A stretch of DNA of 64,000 nt from Paludibacter sp. (lineage in GTDB: Bacteria; Bacteroidota; Bacteroidia; Bacteroidales; Paludibacteraceae): the NCBI GenBank assembly GCA_028692715.1, contig JAQUWU010000002.1, forward strand, positions 127,340 through 191,339, written 5' to 3'. Below the pieces are notes generated by a model that was not told the DNA's origin, searched no databases, and was given only the letters and a program-made list of their open reading frames with translations. A program made the translations under genes and the position numbers. This document shows positions 34,389 through 43,061 of this stretch, piece by piece. Numbering within the stretch: the stretch's first letter is position 1; every line of letters begins with the position of its first letter.

Positions 34389-34496
34389 ATGTCGGAATGT
34401 AAAAGTTTTTCAGAAAAAATGGCAGACTACCGTTTACAGGTAGAAAACATTTCGAATACCTTACTTGCCCAAATGCAGCAAACCAATGAAGGTTAG
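34389..34496 (+). CDS. Short reading frame, possible gene remnant
   Basis: A 35-codon frame starts at ATG 34389 (MSECKSFSEKMADYRLQVEN) and ends QMQQTNEG. The amphipathic helix and codon composition look coding, but the length suggests the 3' end of a decayed gene or a very small protein. It lies 14 bases after the defence operon. No family is recognised. Confidence 0.35.
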   Translation: MSECKSFSEKMADYRLQVENISNTLLAQMQQTNEG

Positions 34497-34717
34497 GAAG
34501 TGCCTTGTAGTAAAGGTTTATGGCTGAAAACACATTTAGCGGCAAACAATCGAATCCAAATATCTGAAATCTAAAAAAAATAACCAACGGCATATCATAG
34601 GAAAGTGATACAAAGATATATTTTATTTTCAGATACTCAAAACACCCCTAAAATAGAGTATAAAAAATCTATTCTTACCATTATTCTTACCATAATACCA
34701 AAAACGCCTGACTATCT

Positions 34718-35074
34718 ATTTGATAATCAAGCGAATTAGTTGATAACTACGTTGTCTTACTAAGGTGTGAGACTGATTTTATATTTTGATTAAAGAAAGC
34801 TTTAATTTATTTGATTATCAAATATTTAATCAAATCCCCCTACTCTACCAAACCCTTTGACTTGCTCTAAAATCAGCTTTAAAACCCGAAAATATTGAGC
34901 AAGTTTTGAGCAAATATTTTTTTTACTAATTATAAAAATTATTTCTTTTGATTTGAATTTTTCTTAATTCCTTCCTTATTTCTTAATAACTGCTCAAAAA
35001 TCCTAAAGAATGCCAGATCTGTTTCATTCAATGAGCAGCTTTAGAAATTGTCTCTTACTTTAGCTCAAACTAAA
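34718..35074. promoter_or_regulatory. Repeat-rich leader of the recombinase genes (possible recombination or operator sites)
   Basis: The gap upstream of the first recombinase carries several ordered repeats. ATTTGATAATCAA (34718-34730) is an exact inverse of TTGATTATCAAAT (34811-34823), and a near copy, atttaatcaaat, follows. TTGAGCAA occurs at 34895-34902 and 34906-34913, 11 bases apart, with related GAGCA/TGCTC words around 34862, 34990 and 35033. CTTTAG-ctcaaa-CTAAAG lies just before the ATG. Such layouts fit arm-type or core sites of a tyrosine recombinase, or a repressor's operators. None is proven. I see no gene between 34497 and 35085. Confidence 0.4.
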
Positions 35075-35085
35075 GAAAAAAAGTC

Positions 35086-36447
35086 ATGACAAGTATCAAA
35101 GCATATATAAGAACTCAGAGCAAAAACAAACTATCAGTTAAAGTACGATTTCTTCTTATCGAAGGAAAATTCAATCTGAGTTATGTAAGTGATTTACTTG
35201 TCAATCCACTTTATTGGGATGCTAAAAAACAAGGATATGGTGCTTCAAAACAAATATCTCAACTTAATAGGAATGAACTTGACATACAAATTCAACATAT
35301 TAAATATTTAATGTTGAATATTTATAATACTGATTTTTCCAATGGAAATCTAACTTCTGATATACTGAGCAAAATTATCAACGAGCAACTTCACCCCTCA
35401 TTAGAATTAGCAAAAGAAAAAATAGAACTAAAAAATCAATCAAAGAAACAACCTACTAAACAACCAAAGATAAATATATCGTTGCTTGACGCAATAGATT
35501 TTTCTCTAAAACACAATGAAATTAGTTACAAAAGGAAACAAACCTATCTTGTGGTCAGACACTCTATTGAGAAATACATTTACTATAAAAAAACAAATAA
35601 CAAAAGTTTTTCTATTACCCTTGAAAATACAAGCATCGATATACTATGGGAACTGGAAAAATTCTTTACTAATGAAGCAGATTTATTGAAATTAAACCCA
35701 AATATCAAAAAAATATTCCCCAAATATTTGAAACCATCCGTTAGAGCAAAAAATACTGTAATCGGTTTTATGCGCATTCTACGTGCTGTATTTAATTTCT
35801 GTATCAAACACGATATGACTTTGAATTATCCGTTTCGGAAATTTAAAATGAAAGAACAAGTATTTGGTAGTCCGTTTTACCCTACCCGGGAAGAATTGAA
35901 GGTACTTTACGAAATTTCTTTTGATAACAAAACCATGCAAGAACAAAGAGACATATTCCTATTTCAATGTCAGGTAGGTATGCGTATCAATGATTTATAC
36001 AATCTGACAAAATCGAATATTAAAGATGGTATTCTTGAATATATTCCTACTAAAACAAAACGGTATCGGGTTAAAACAGTGTCTATTCCACTTAATACGG
36101 TTGCAATGGAAATTATTAATAAATATACTGATAGTGATCAACTACTCCCGTTTATCAGTCAACAGAAATACAATGATTATCTCAAGAAAATATTTACACT
36201 TGCAAAAATAACAAGAACAGTTACTCTTTTAGATCCGGTCACCAATACAGAAATTGTGAGACCTTTGAATGAAATCATTCACAGTCATGCTGCAAGAAAG
36301 TATTTTTGTGCTAATCTCTTTGAGCAAGTGAAAGATCAAAGTATTGTTGCTGAAATGTCAGCACATTCTCCCAATTCTATTGCATTTCAACGTTATCGGA
36401 ATATTTCCAATGAACTAAAAAAATCTTTAACTGATAATCTATTTTAG
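35086..36447 (+). CDS. Tyrosine recombinase (site-specific integrase) 1
   Basis: This 453-residue recombinase has the Bacteroidota layout: an arm-binding N-terminal domain (1-90; YIRTQSKNKLSVKVRFLLIEGKFNLSYVS), a SAM-like core-binding domain (about 130-240) and a catalytic domain. Active-site residues are visible: Arg300 in GMRINDL, His401 and Arg404 in HAAR, His427, and the nucleophile Tyr437 in RYRNIS. Such enzymes move transposons and genomic islands by strand exchange. A second recombinase starts 82 bases later. The gene looks complete. Confidence 0.92.
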   Translation: MTSIKAYIRTQSKNKLSVKVRFLLIEGKFNLSYVSDLLVNPLYWDAKKQGYGASKQISQLNRNELDIQIQHIKYLMLNIYNTDFSNGNLTSDILSKIINEQLHPSLELAKEKIELKNQSKKQPTKQPKINISLLDAIDFSLKHNEISYKRKQTYLVVRHSIEKYIYYKKTNNKSFSITLENTSIDILWELEKFFTNEADLLKLNPNIKKIFPKYLKPSVRAKNTVIGFMRILRAVFNFCIKHDMTLNYPFRKFKMKEQVFGSPFYPTREELKVLYEISFDNKTMQEQRDIFLFQCQVGMRINDLYNLTKSNIKDGILEYIPTKTKRYRVKTVSIPLNTVAMEIINKYTDSDQLLPFISQQKYNDYLKKIFTLAKITRTVTLLDPVTNTEIVRPLNEIIHSHAARKYFCANLFEQVKDQSIVAEMSAHSPNSIAFQRYRNISNELKKSLTDNLF

Positions 36448-36529
36448 AATATTCTTCAACTTTTTTTTCATTTTGATATAAAATAGAAGTAGAATCAGTT
36501 TTGATTCTCAAAAAACAATTTTATTATGA

Positions 36530-37969
36530 ATGATTTCAGTAAAAAAATACATTCGACATGAAACAATTAAGCTAAAGAAACTGGTTAATGTTAGATTCAG
36601 AATTTATGAAAAAGGAATGCATCTGTCTTACACGTCGAATATTAAAATAATTCCAACATTGTGGGATTTTGATTCGCAATTGTATGGTTTTTCTAACCAG
36701 TACATTGATCCGCTATTCAAAGTAGTGAATGAACGACTTAATCTGGTACATAGCATTATCCTTGAAGTGTGTAAGAAGTATGATAATTCAGAATTGTCTT
36801 CTGAATTTTTGACAGTTGAGGTGAATCGGGAATTAAATATACATGATACTGAAGATGATTTATTGAATAAACCATTTGCTGACTGCTTCCTGGATTATGT
36901 TTTGAATCATAAAATGAATGAAAAAAGAAGAAAATACTTCAAGGTGGTATTAAAATCCTTTCTTGCATTTGAAAGTTATTTAATGATTATTGATAAAAGA
37001 ACTAAACAGATTACATATAATTCAATCACACATAAACTATTGAACCAGTTTGCTGATTTTATTATAAAAGAAAAGGAAATTGCTGAAAAATATCCCGAAA
37101 TACATGCTGGTGAAAAACGCAAATTACAGGAAAGGTGTTCTGAAACAGGTGATAACTACCTTCGGTATTTTCGTTGTGTAATAAACAAAGTGCGTGAAGA
37201 TGCTGGTACAGATTTTTACCCCATGAAGAACTTTCGTATTAAATCTGCTAAAGTAAATAAACCTGTTGCATTAACAACTTCCGAAATCAAACTTTTATAT
37301 GATTTTAAATCGGATAATGAAATGCTAAATCTGGTTAGGGATAACTTTCTGTTGCAGTTATGTACTGTTGCTCGGATCGATGACTTCTATCATATTCAAT
37401 ACAATAGTATTTTATTTAATAAGACAGAAGGAATTAATTACTTATGTTTCACTCCAAAGAAAACTGTTGAATCATCTGGAAAACAGGTTGAAATACCCTT
37501 CAATAACCTTGCACGGGAATTGATTGTAAAATATAAGGGTTGTACGGATTTGCTTATTTCACATTATTCTGAGCAGTACTACAACCGAAAGTTGAAAGTA
37601 TTATTTGAAGCAGCAGGTTTGGATAGGATCATTGTACAATACGACAAGGTCAAAAAGACTGATGTTCATAGACCACTTTATTCCCTTGTAACAAGTCACA
37701 CTGCACGTAAAACTTCAATTTCAAGATTGTACAATGCAGGTTGTCCGCTGGATATGATAAATGATATTTGTGGTCATGTTGGGGATGATATTAAATCTCG
37801 TTACGCTGAATTTGATATTTCTGCTAAACTTGAATATATGAATCAACTCTGTCCCTGGTATATGGTTGAACAACCACTGATTGATGTAAAGAATGATATT
37901 ATTATTGAAAGTAAAATAATTGATAACAAGAAATTTATTCCATTTGTTGCGAATAGAATGGTTATTTGA
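36530..37969 (+). CDS. Tyrosine recombinase (site-specific integrase) 2
   Basis: This 479-residue protein has the same three-part layout as its upstream neighbour but is clearly diverged. Catalytic residues are Arg282 in VARIDDF, His390 and Arg393 in HTAR, His416 in GHVGDD and Tyr425 in SRYAEFD. I take the ATG at 36530 (MISVKKYIRHE); an ATG three bases earlier is in a different frame and stops early. A strong terminator follows the gene. Tandem recombinases of this type occur on Bacteroidota mobilizable and conjugative elements, but no mobilization genes are in the window. Confidence 0.9.
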   Translation: MISVKKYIRHETIKLKKLVNVRFRIYEKGMHLSYTSNIKIIPTLWDFDSQLYGFSNQYIDPLFKVVNERLNLVHSIILEVCKKYDNSELSSEFLTVEVNRELNIHDTEDDLLNKPFADCFLDYVLNHKMNEKRRKYFKVVLKSFLAFESYLMIIDKRTKQITYNSITHKLLNQFADFIIKEKEIAEKYPEIHAGEKRKLQERCSETGDNYLRYFRCVINKVREDAGTDFYPMKNFRIKSAKVNKPVALTTSEIKLLYDFKSDNEMLNLVRDNFLLQLCTVARIDDFYHIQYNSILFNKTEGINYLCFTPKKTVESSGKQVEIPFNNLARELIVKYKGCTDLLISHYSEQYYNRKLKVLFEAAGLDRIIVQYDKVKKTDVHRPLYSLVTSHTARKTSISRLYNAGCPLDMINDICGHVGDDIKSRYAEFDISAKLEYMNQLCPWYMVEQPLIDVKNDIIIESKIIDNKKFIPFVANRMVI

Positions 37970-37995
37970 TATTCTATTGTAGTTGCTTAATACTT

Positions 37996-38039
37996 AAAAC
38001 TCACCAGAATATTATTTAATCTCGTTCTGGGGAGTTTTT
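37996..38039 (+). terminator. Rho-independent terminator after the recombinase pair
   Basis: AAAACTCACCAGAA pairs with TTCTGGGGAGTTTT with one mismatch around a short loop, and a T-run follows. It lies 27 bases after the second recombinase stop. Confidence 0.78.
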
Positions 38040-38138
38040 ATCTCGGAACAGTACATTTAGCAAAACCTCCTGAAAACGAGAAAATCAGTCTTGATTATTT
38101 AGTGTGACTTGATATTCGTAAAATATTTAAGAGTTTAA

Positions 38139-38321
38139 TGGTTTATATTATTTTACGTGAATTATATTGCAGTAGAATTCTCTACAAAGATTGTTTAAAA
38201 CAATTATTACAAAGCTAATGAGAATATTGAATTTTCATTTTTAAGAAACGTTGGATTAACAGGGTCTGTTATAGAGATTAATGATATTGCTGAAATGGAG
38301 GTTGAAATTGAATGGTATTAA
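38139..38321 (+). pseudogene. Decayed 3' end of a gene beside the insertion sequences
   Basis: One frame ends with a protein-like stretch, NENIEFSFLRNVGLTGSVIE continuing to a TAA at 38319-38321. The same frame upstream is broken by an in-frame TAA at 38196-38198. No in-frame ATG starts the open part. It looks like the last quarter of a lost gene, of unknown family. The 53-bp target duplication of the outer IS copies its last 12 codons, so its 3' end was not removed by the insertion. Between 37970 and 38138 I see only the recombinase terminator. Confidence 0.4.
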
Positions 38322-38334
38322 ATAGAATATTTTT
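38282..38334. repeat. 53-bp target duplication of the outer IS, left copy
   Basis: This 53-bp stretch (tgatattgctgaaatggagg to ...aatattttt) is repeated exactly at 41705-41757. It directly abuts the left terminal inverted repeat of the outer IS, and the right copy abuts the right one, as expected of a target duplication. Confidence 0.93.
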
Positions 38335-38343
38335 CCTGACTTC

Positions 38344-38413
38344 CGCGATTTAACACCCAAATTGAAGAAATTCGTTTAATTTTTTTTGCTCTTGGTTTAC
38401 TAATAGAACTTTT
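38344..38413. repeat. 70-bp target duplication of the inner IS, left copy
   Basis: This copy is identical to 40059-40128. It spans the left inverted-repeat edge of the outer IS and the codons for the C-terminus of the outer transposase, and it abuts the left end of the inner IS. Confidence 0.93.
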
Positions 38414-40058
38414 CCTGTTTTCCGCATTGGGACACCCTATAAAAATTTTACGATATTATAAATTTCCGCTTGCTCTTCATCCATTTTCAAAAGGTTTGAT
38501 TTAGTAAGTTTAGATTGCGGGAGCATATACGTTATTTGATACATATTATGAGTTAATTCAACAGACCTTTTAACTGATAAATTTGATTTGGCTTGTTTCA
38601 ATAGCCTCTCCAACTCCTTGTAAATACAATATGCAGTGAACGAGATACAAATATGAGCCTCTATTCTACTTTTTAGCCGGTGATATATTGGGCGTATTCG
38701 TAAATCTGTTTTTGACATTCGAAAAGCACGTTCAATATTCCAAAGACTTTTATAATTCTCGATTACTTCATCGTTTGTCAGTTTGGTATTAGTTACATAG
38801 CCCTTCAATCCATCCCATATTGCATCTGTATTGAATTTTTCATAATCTATTTGAATACTAATCTCACCGTCCATTTTCAAATATTTGTTGTAACCCCGGT
38901 TGTTTATATTTGATTTAGTCAATTTGCCTGCCCTGATTTGTTTTTCGAGCCTTTGTAAACCTCTTTTACGATTGTGCTGGTCTTTGGTCGCCCGTTTATT
39001 AGAAAATGCAACAATCAGTCTTGTTGTTTCTGACTTATTGATACAGATGGTTTGTCCATTGGAAAGCTCATGTTGAAAGATTTGCTTCTTTATTTTATCA
39101 GGTTCATTTTTTATTCTTGCTCCCAGTATATATTCGTATTGCTTGGCTTCTAAAGCTTTTATGTTTTCAGTTGACAGCAAACCGGCATCGGCAACGACAA
39201 TTGGTTTGTCCAAATTAAACTTAGCACTTATTTTTTCAAGAAATGGAATCAGCGTATGTCCTTCAAATATATTTCCTTCATAAATATCATATCCAATGGC
39301 ATAGCCTCCTGTTCCGACCAATAAACCAAGATAAATCTGTGGATTACTGTGTTTGCCATCTTTGCTAAAGCCCGTTTTACGTAAATCATCCTCATCTTCC
39401 GCTTCAAAATACAAAGTAGTCATATCATAAAATACAACACTAATTTTACCATCCAAAACTTTCAGTGTATGTGCAAATGAAATCTGCTCTACTTGTTCTT
39501 TGAGTTCCTTATTCAGTTTATCTAAAAAACGATAAACCGTGTCTACATCGAGCGTTAGCCCTTGATAACGATATAAATAATCAACTGTCTTTAATTTGCT
39601 CAATGGATAAGCGATACGAGCAATTACCAAATGTCGAAAAAGCTCCTGTTGTATTGATCCAAATCCAATCTTATCATACAATTTTCCAAAAACAAGTTCG
39701 GGACCGACAATACGAATGCTTGCATTACTTAAATTCGAAAATATCTGTTCAATCTGTAAATCATTTTCCCAAACAAACAATTCTGGCTGGTTTGACAATC
39801 GATCTATCTCTTGTTTTCCTAAATAATTGAGTTTGATTAGTTCCTGTTCTGTCCGACCACTACCAATGGTTTGCAAAACCTTGTATTTACCTCGCAACTT
39901 CTGGATTATTTGAACACTGACACTACCTGATTTATTCTTTTTTTTTCGTAAAAACATGACCTTTGTATTATGGGACACCCAAAATTACAAAATATATTTT
40001 ATTACTGATTGATTTACTGCATGTTGTAAGTGTTAATAATTAATATGCGGAAAACAGG
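38414..40058. mobile_element. Inner IS1634-like insertion sequence
   Basis: The ends CCTGTTTTCCGCAT (38414-38427) and ATGCGGAAAACAGG (40045-40058) are exact 14-bp inverted repeats; the element is 1645 bp. Identical 70-bp direct repeats directly abut both ends. It carries one transposase gene on the minus strand. Its ends resemble those of the outer IS (CCTG..TTCCGC), which shows that the two are relatives. It inserted after the outer element. Confidence 0.93.
38437..39957 (-). CDS. IS1634-family transposase, inner element
   Basis: This DDE transposase cuts and joins its own IS ends. I start it at ATG 39957 (MFLRKKKN...), 506 residues; an upstream GTG would add seven residues, but the ATG aligns with the start of the related outer transposase. 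Likely catalytic acids lie in VVFYDMTTLYFE, in IVVADAGLLS and in the WNIERAFRMSKTDL helix. The frame is intact, so the element may still move. Its residue pattern parallels the outer transposase along the whole length. Confidence 0.9.
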   Translation of the reverse strand: MFLRKKKNKSGSVSVQIIQKLRGKYKVLQTIGSGRTEQELIKLNYLGKQEIDRLSNQPELFVWENDLQIEQIFSNLSNASIRIVGPELVFGKLYDKIGFGSIQQELFRHLVIARIAYPLSKLKTVDYLYRYQGLTLDVDTVYRFLDKLNKELKEQVEQISFAHTLKVLDGKISVVFYDMTTLYFEAEDEDDLRKTGFSKDGKHSNPQIYLGLLVGTGGYAIGYDIYEGNIFEGHTLIPFLEKISAKFNLDKPIVVADAGLLSTENIKALEAKQYEYILGARIKNEPDKIKKQIFQHELSNGQTICINKSETTRLIVAFSNKRATKDQHNRKRGLQRLEKQIRAGKLTKSNINNRGYNKYLKMDGEISIQIDYEKFNTDAIWDGLKGYVTNTKLTNDEVIENYKSLWNIERAFRMSKTDLRIRPIYHRLKSRIEAHICISFTAYCIYKELERLLKQAKSNLSVKRSVELTHNMYQITYMLPQSKLTKSNLLKMDEEQAEIYNIVKFL

Positions 40059-40128
40059 CGCGATTTAACACCCAAATTGAAGAAATTCGTTTAATTTTTT
40101 TTGCTCTTGGTTTACTAATAGAACTTTT
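40059..40128. repeat. 70-bp target duplication of the inner IS, right copy
   Basis: This is the exact second copy of 38344-38413, adjoining the right end of the inner IS. It includes the stop codon and last codons of the outer transposase gene, so that gene stays complete despite the insertion. Confidence 0.93.
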
Positions 40129-41579
40129 CGTACAATTTCTTGTGATTTTGCTGCTTTGATTTCGATTTGAAATATACTTTTTGCAATTTCAATAACTTTT
40201 GTAGCGCTGTAAGGTACTTGCTTTTCTTTTAATTGTCTTTCTAGTTCCTTATATACTTTATAAGCGGTAAATGTTAGACATATATGGGCTTCGATTCGCC
40301 GTTGTAACCTGTGAAAAATAGGTCTAATTTTAAGGTCGGTCTTAGCAATTCTAAATGCCTTTTCAATTTTCCATAAATGATGGTAGTTTTCGAGTATCTC
40401 ATCTTTTGTGAGCGAAGAGTTTGTGATATATCCTTTTAGTCCATCCCATTGTGCATCTTGATTGAATTTTTCCAAATCAATCTTAACGTTTAACTCTCCT
40501 TCCAACTTTAAATATTTATTGTATCCTCTGTTGTTGATGCTTGATTTGGTCAATTTGCCAGTTCTTACCTGCTTTTCAAGCTTTCTCAACCCTTTCTCCC
40601 TGTTATACTTGTCTTTCTTTGCCCTATCATCAGAATAGGTGATAATAAGCTTCAAATCATCGGTCTGAATCAATTGACTTTCGCCATTTTTGAGTTGTAG
40701 CTTTAAAATCTTTTGTTGAACTGTATGCTTCTGATTTTTTATTCTGGCTCCTAATATAAATTCGTAATTTTTGGTTTGTAGCTCAATTATATTTGATTGT
40801 GATAAAAGTCCTGAATCTGCGATTATTGTCAGCTTTTCAATCTCGTATTTTGATTTAAATGAATCAACTACGGGCAATAATGTATGTCCCTCAAATTTAT
40901 TACCTTGATAAATATCATAAGCTAGTGGGTAACCATTCTTACTGACAAGCAGCCCTAAAATAATTTGTGGGTTTTGATGTTTACCTTCCTTTGAAAAACC
41001 TGTTTTTCGAAGATCATCTTCCTGGTCTATTTCAAAATAGAGTGTGGTAACATCATAAAAAACAACATTGATTTGCCCTCCTAATACCTTTAATGAGTGT
41101 GCGTAACTTATTTGCTGTACCAATTCCTTTTGCGTTGAATACAATTTATCCATATATCGATAAATGGCATCTTCGCTCCATTCTTTTTGTTCGTAGCGAT
41201 ACAAATACTCCGTTGTTTTTAATTTGCTTTTAGGATAAACCAATCGATATAAAACTAAACTTCGAAATAACTCATCATTTATTTTATTAAAGCCAATTTC
41301 ATCAAATATCCGACCAAGTACAAGTTCAATTCCAGCTAATTTTAATTGAGTTACTCCACTTAGCATTTGTTCTATTTGAGCAGTTTCACACGTAAAATCA
41401 ATTTCTCGAACACCTTGATGCTCATTGACCCAAATTGTTGCCAATTTCTTCAATTCAAAAACACCTTCGCTTGTCAAAGACGACCCAAAGCTTTTGAGGA
41501 CTTTGTATTTTCCAGAGCTTTTATCTACTACCTGAACGTAGATTTTACCGTTTTTATGTCGCAATTCTCTTATAAACAT
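40065..41579 (-). CDS. IS1634-family transposase, outer element
   Basis: This 504-residue DDE transposase parallels the inner element's enzyme from start to end (MFIRELRHKNGKIYVQVV...). The likely acids sit in VVFYDVTTLYFE, IIADSGLLS and WKIEKAFRIAKTDL. Because the inner IS inserted beyond the gene's stop codon and duplicated 70 bp, this frame remains whole. The element's left inverted repeat now lies 1.7 kb away, at 38335, so its own mobility is doubtful. Confidence 0.9.
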   Translation of the reverse strand: MFIRELRHKNGKIYVQVVDKSSGKYKVLKSFGSSLTSEGVFELKKLATIWVNEHQGVREIDFTCETAQIEQMLSGVTQLKLAGIELVLGRIFDEIGFNKINDELFRSLVLYRLVYPKSKLKTTEYLYRYEQKEWSEDAIYRYMDKLYSTQKELVQQISYAHSLKVLGGQINVVFYDVTTLYFEIDQEDDLRKTGFSKEGKHQNPQIILGLLVSKNGYPLAYDIYQGNKFEGHTLLPVVDSFKSKYEIEKLTIIADSGLLSQSNIIELQTKNYEFILGARIKNQKHTVQQKILKLQLKNGESQLIQTDDLKLIITYSDDRAKKDKYNREKGLRKLEKQVRTGKLTKSSINNRGYNKYLKLEGELNVKIDLEKFNQDAQWDGLKGYITNSSLTKDEILENYHHLWKIEKAFRIAKTDLKIRPIFHRLQRRIEAHICLTFTAYKVYKELERQLKEKQVPYSATKVIEIAKSIFQIEIKAAKSQEIVRKVLLVNQEQKKLNEFLQFGC

Positions 41580-41704
41580 AAAAACAAAGATAAATTTTTA
41601 GTAATTAACACCCAAACTTATCATTCGAATTTATATAAAATGCTAGTATTCTGACATATATATTCTACAAAACGTGATTTAACATTTTTTGCGCGGAAGT
41701 CAGG

Positions 41705-41757
41705 TGATATTGCTGAAATGGAGGTTGAAATTGAATGGTATTAAATAGAATATTTTT
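41705..41757. repeat. 53-bp target duplication of the outer IS, right copy
   Basis: This is the exact repeat of 38282-38334, directly after the right inverted repeat. It carries the last codons and stop of the decayed gene on the left side. Confidence 0.93.
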
Positions 41758-41770
41758 AGTGAATTGATTC

Positions 41771-41813
41771 AAAAAAAAAAGAATGTCCGACTTTTATTCA
41801 TCAAACATTCTTT
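41771..41813 (-). terminator. Probable terminator of the galK transcription unit
   Basis: AAAGAATGT (41778-41786) pairs with ACATTCTTT (41805-41813) around an 18-base loop. On the minus strand the stem is followed by a run of T. It lies about 65 bases after the galK stop, outside the IS duplication. Confidence 0.55.
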
Positions 41814-41878
41814 CTGACCTTAAAAAACTAATTGAGAAAACACAGTGAATGTAATCTTATAAGAAAAAAACAATTATT

Positions 41879-43039
41879 TCAATCTATTTCACAAGCTCCA
41901 TCACCAATTTCGGCAATGTAAAATTCAGGTTTGATGCCGATTTTAGCTTCGTAAGCAGCTCCTACTTCTTTGATGAATGTGTCGATAGCTTCGTCTTTTA
42001 CTAGCGAAACGGTGCAGCCACCAAAACCGCCTCCAGTCATACGTGAGCCGATAACACCATCAATCTTCCAAGCCTCAGAAGCCATACAATCCAATTCAGG
42101 ACCAGTTACTTCGTAATCGTCGCGCAACGATACGTGAGAAGCATTCATCAATTGTCCAAACAATGTCAAATCGCCAGTTTTTAATGCTTTTACAGCATCC
42201 GAAGTACGTTGAACTTCTCCAACTACGTGGCGGGCACGTTTTTGAGCTACCGGGTCAATAATAGCCGATTCGATTGATTTGAATTCAGCTTCTGTCAGTT
42301 CTGCTAAATATTTCAATGGACGAACTGTGTTTAGTTGTTTAACAGCTAACTGACATTCAGCCACACGTTGGTTGTAGGCTCCTGAATCTAATTTATGTGG
42401 ACTATGAGTATTTGAAATTAGAATTTTTACGCCTTCTAATTTTACAGGAACCAATTCGTATTCCAAAGTATCGCAATTCAAGTGGATGGTATGATCTTTT
42501 GCACCATTGGCTGAAGCAAACTGATCCATTATTCCACAATTTACCAAGGCAAATTCGTGTTCTGATTTTTGTCCGATTTGAGCCAACACAGTGCGATCAA
42601 AATCTGTTCCCAATTGGTCGTTGAAAGCAAAAGCAGTTACAACTTCCAAAGCCGCAGAGGAAGAAAGACCAGCTCCGTTAGGAACATTCCCCCAAATCAA
42701 TATATCGTATCCCTGTGTGATAGCAATGCCACGTTTTACAAATTGTGCTATTACACCTAGTGAATAGTTTACCCACGATTTATCAAGTGGAGTAGTCAAT
42801 TGGTCAAAACCAAGAGTGATAACTTCAGGTTGATTCAATGATTTGAAATTCATCACATTTTTATCATTTTTTGCCATCAAAAGATAAGTGCCAAAACTCA
42901 ATGCACACGGAAATACTGAACCACCATTGTAGTCGGTATGTTCACCAATTAGATTCACACGACCCGGAGAGAAATATACTTCTTCAGCAGTTTTGCCATA
43001 AATGGTTTCAAAAGCTGATTTTAATTCTTGTACTGTCAT
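41879..43039 (-). CDS. galK: Galactokinase
   Basis: This 386-residue GHMP kinase phosphorylates galactose to galactose-1-phosphate in the Leloir pathway. The galactokinase signature GRVNLIGEHTDYNGG is at residues 26-40, the ATP-binding loop is NGAGLSSSAALEV, and the C-terminal GHMP loop is GSRMTGGGFGGCTV. Length is standard. It lies 22 bases after a nucleotidyltransferase gene and downstream of a GH2 beta-galactosidase on the same strand. I see no galT or galE in the window, so how Gal-1-P is used further is open. Confidence 0.97.
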   Translation of the reverse strand: MTVQELKSAFETIYGKTAEEVYFSPGRVNLIGEHTDYNGGSVFPCALSFGTYLLMAKNDKNVMNFKSLNQPEVITLGFDQLTTPLDKSWVNYSLGVIAQFVKRGIAITQGYDILIWGNVPNGAGLSSSAALEVVTAFAFNDQLGTDFDRTVLAQIGQKSEHEFALVNCGIMDQFASANGAKDHTIHLNCDTLEYELVPVKLEGVKILISNTHSPHKLDSGAYNQRVAECQLAVKQLNTVRPLKYLAELTEAEFKSIESAIIDPVAQKRARHVVGEVQRTSDAVKALKTGDLTLFGQLMNASHVSLRDDYEVTGPELDCMASEAWKIDGVIGSRMTGGGFGGCTVSLVKDEAIDTFIKEVGAAYEAKIGIKPEFYIAEIGDGACEID

Positions 43040-43061
43040 GATATTATTTTAAGATAAATTT

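Larger units (their letters stand above)
38335..41704. mobile_element. Outer IS1634-like insertion sequence, interrupted by a second IS near its left end
   Basis: The ends CCTGACTTCCGCG (38335-38347) and CGCGGAAGTCAGG (41692-41704) are exact 13-bp inverted repeats, flanked by identical 53-bp direct repeats. It encodes the transposase at 40065-41579 on the minus strand. A second IS and a 70-bp duplicated stretch are inserted between 38414 and 40128. Without them the element would be about 1655 bp. IS1634-family elements are known for long, variable target duplications, which fits. Confidence 0.9.

Noticed and set aside
38139-41757. Composite transposon formed by the two IS elements
   Set aside because: The elements are nested, not flanking cargo; the duplications show two independent insertions.
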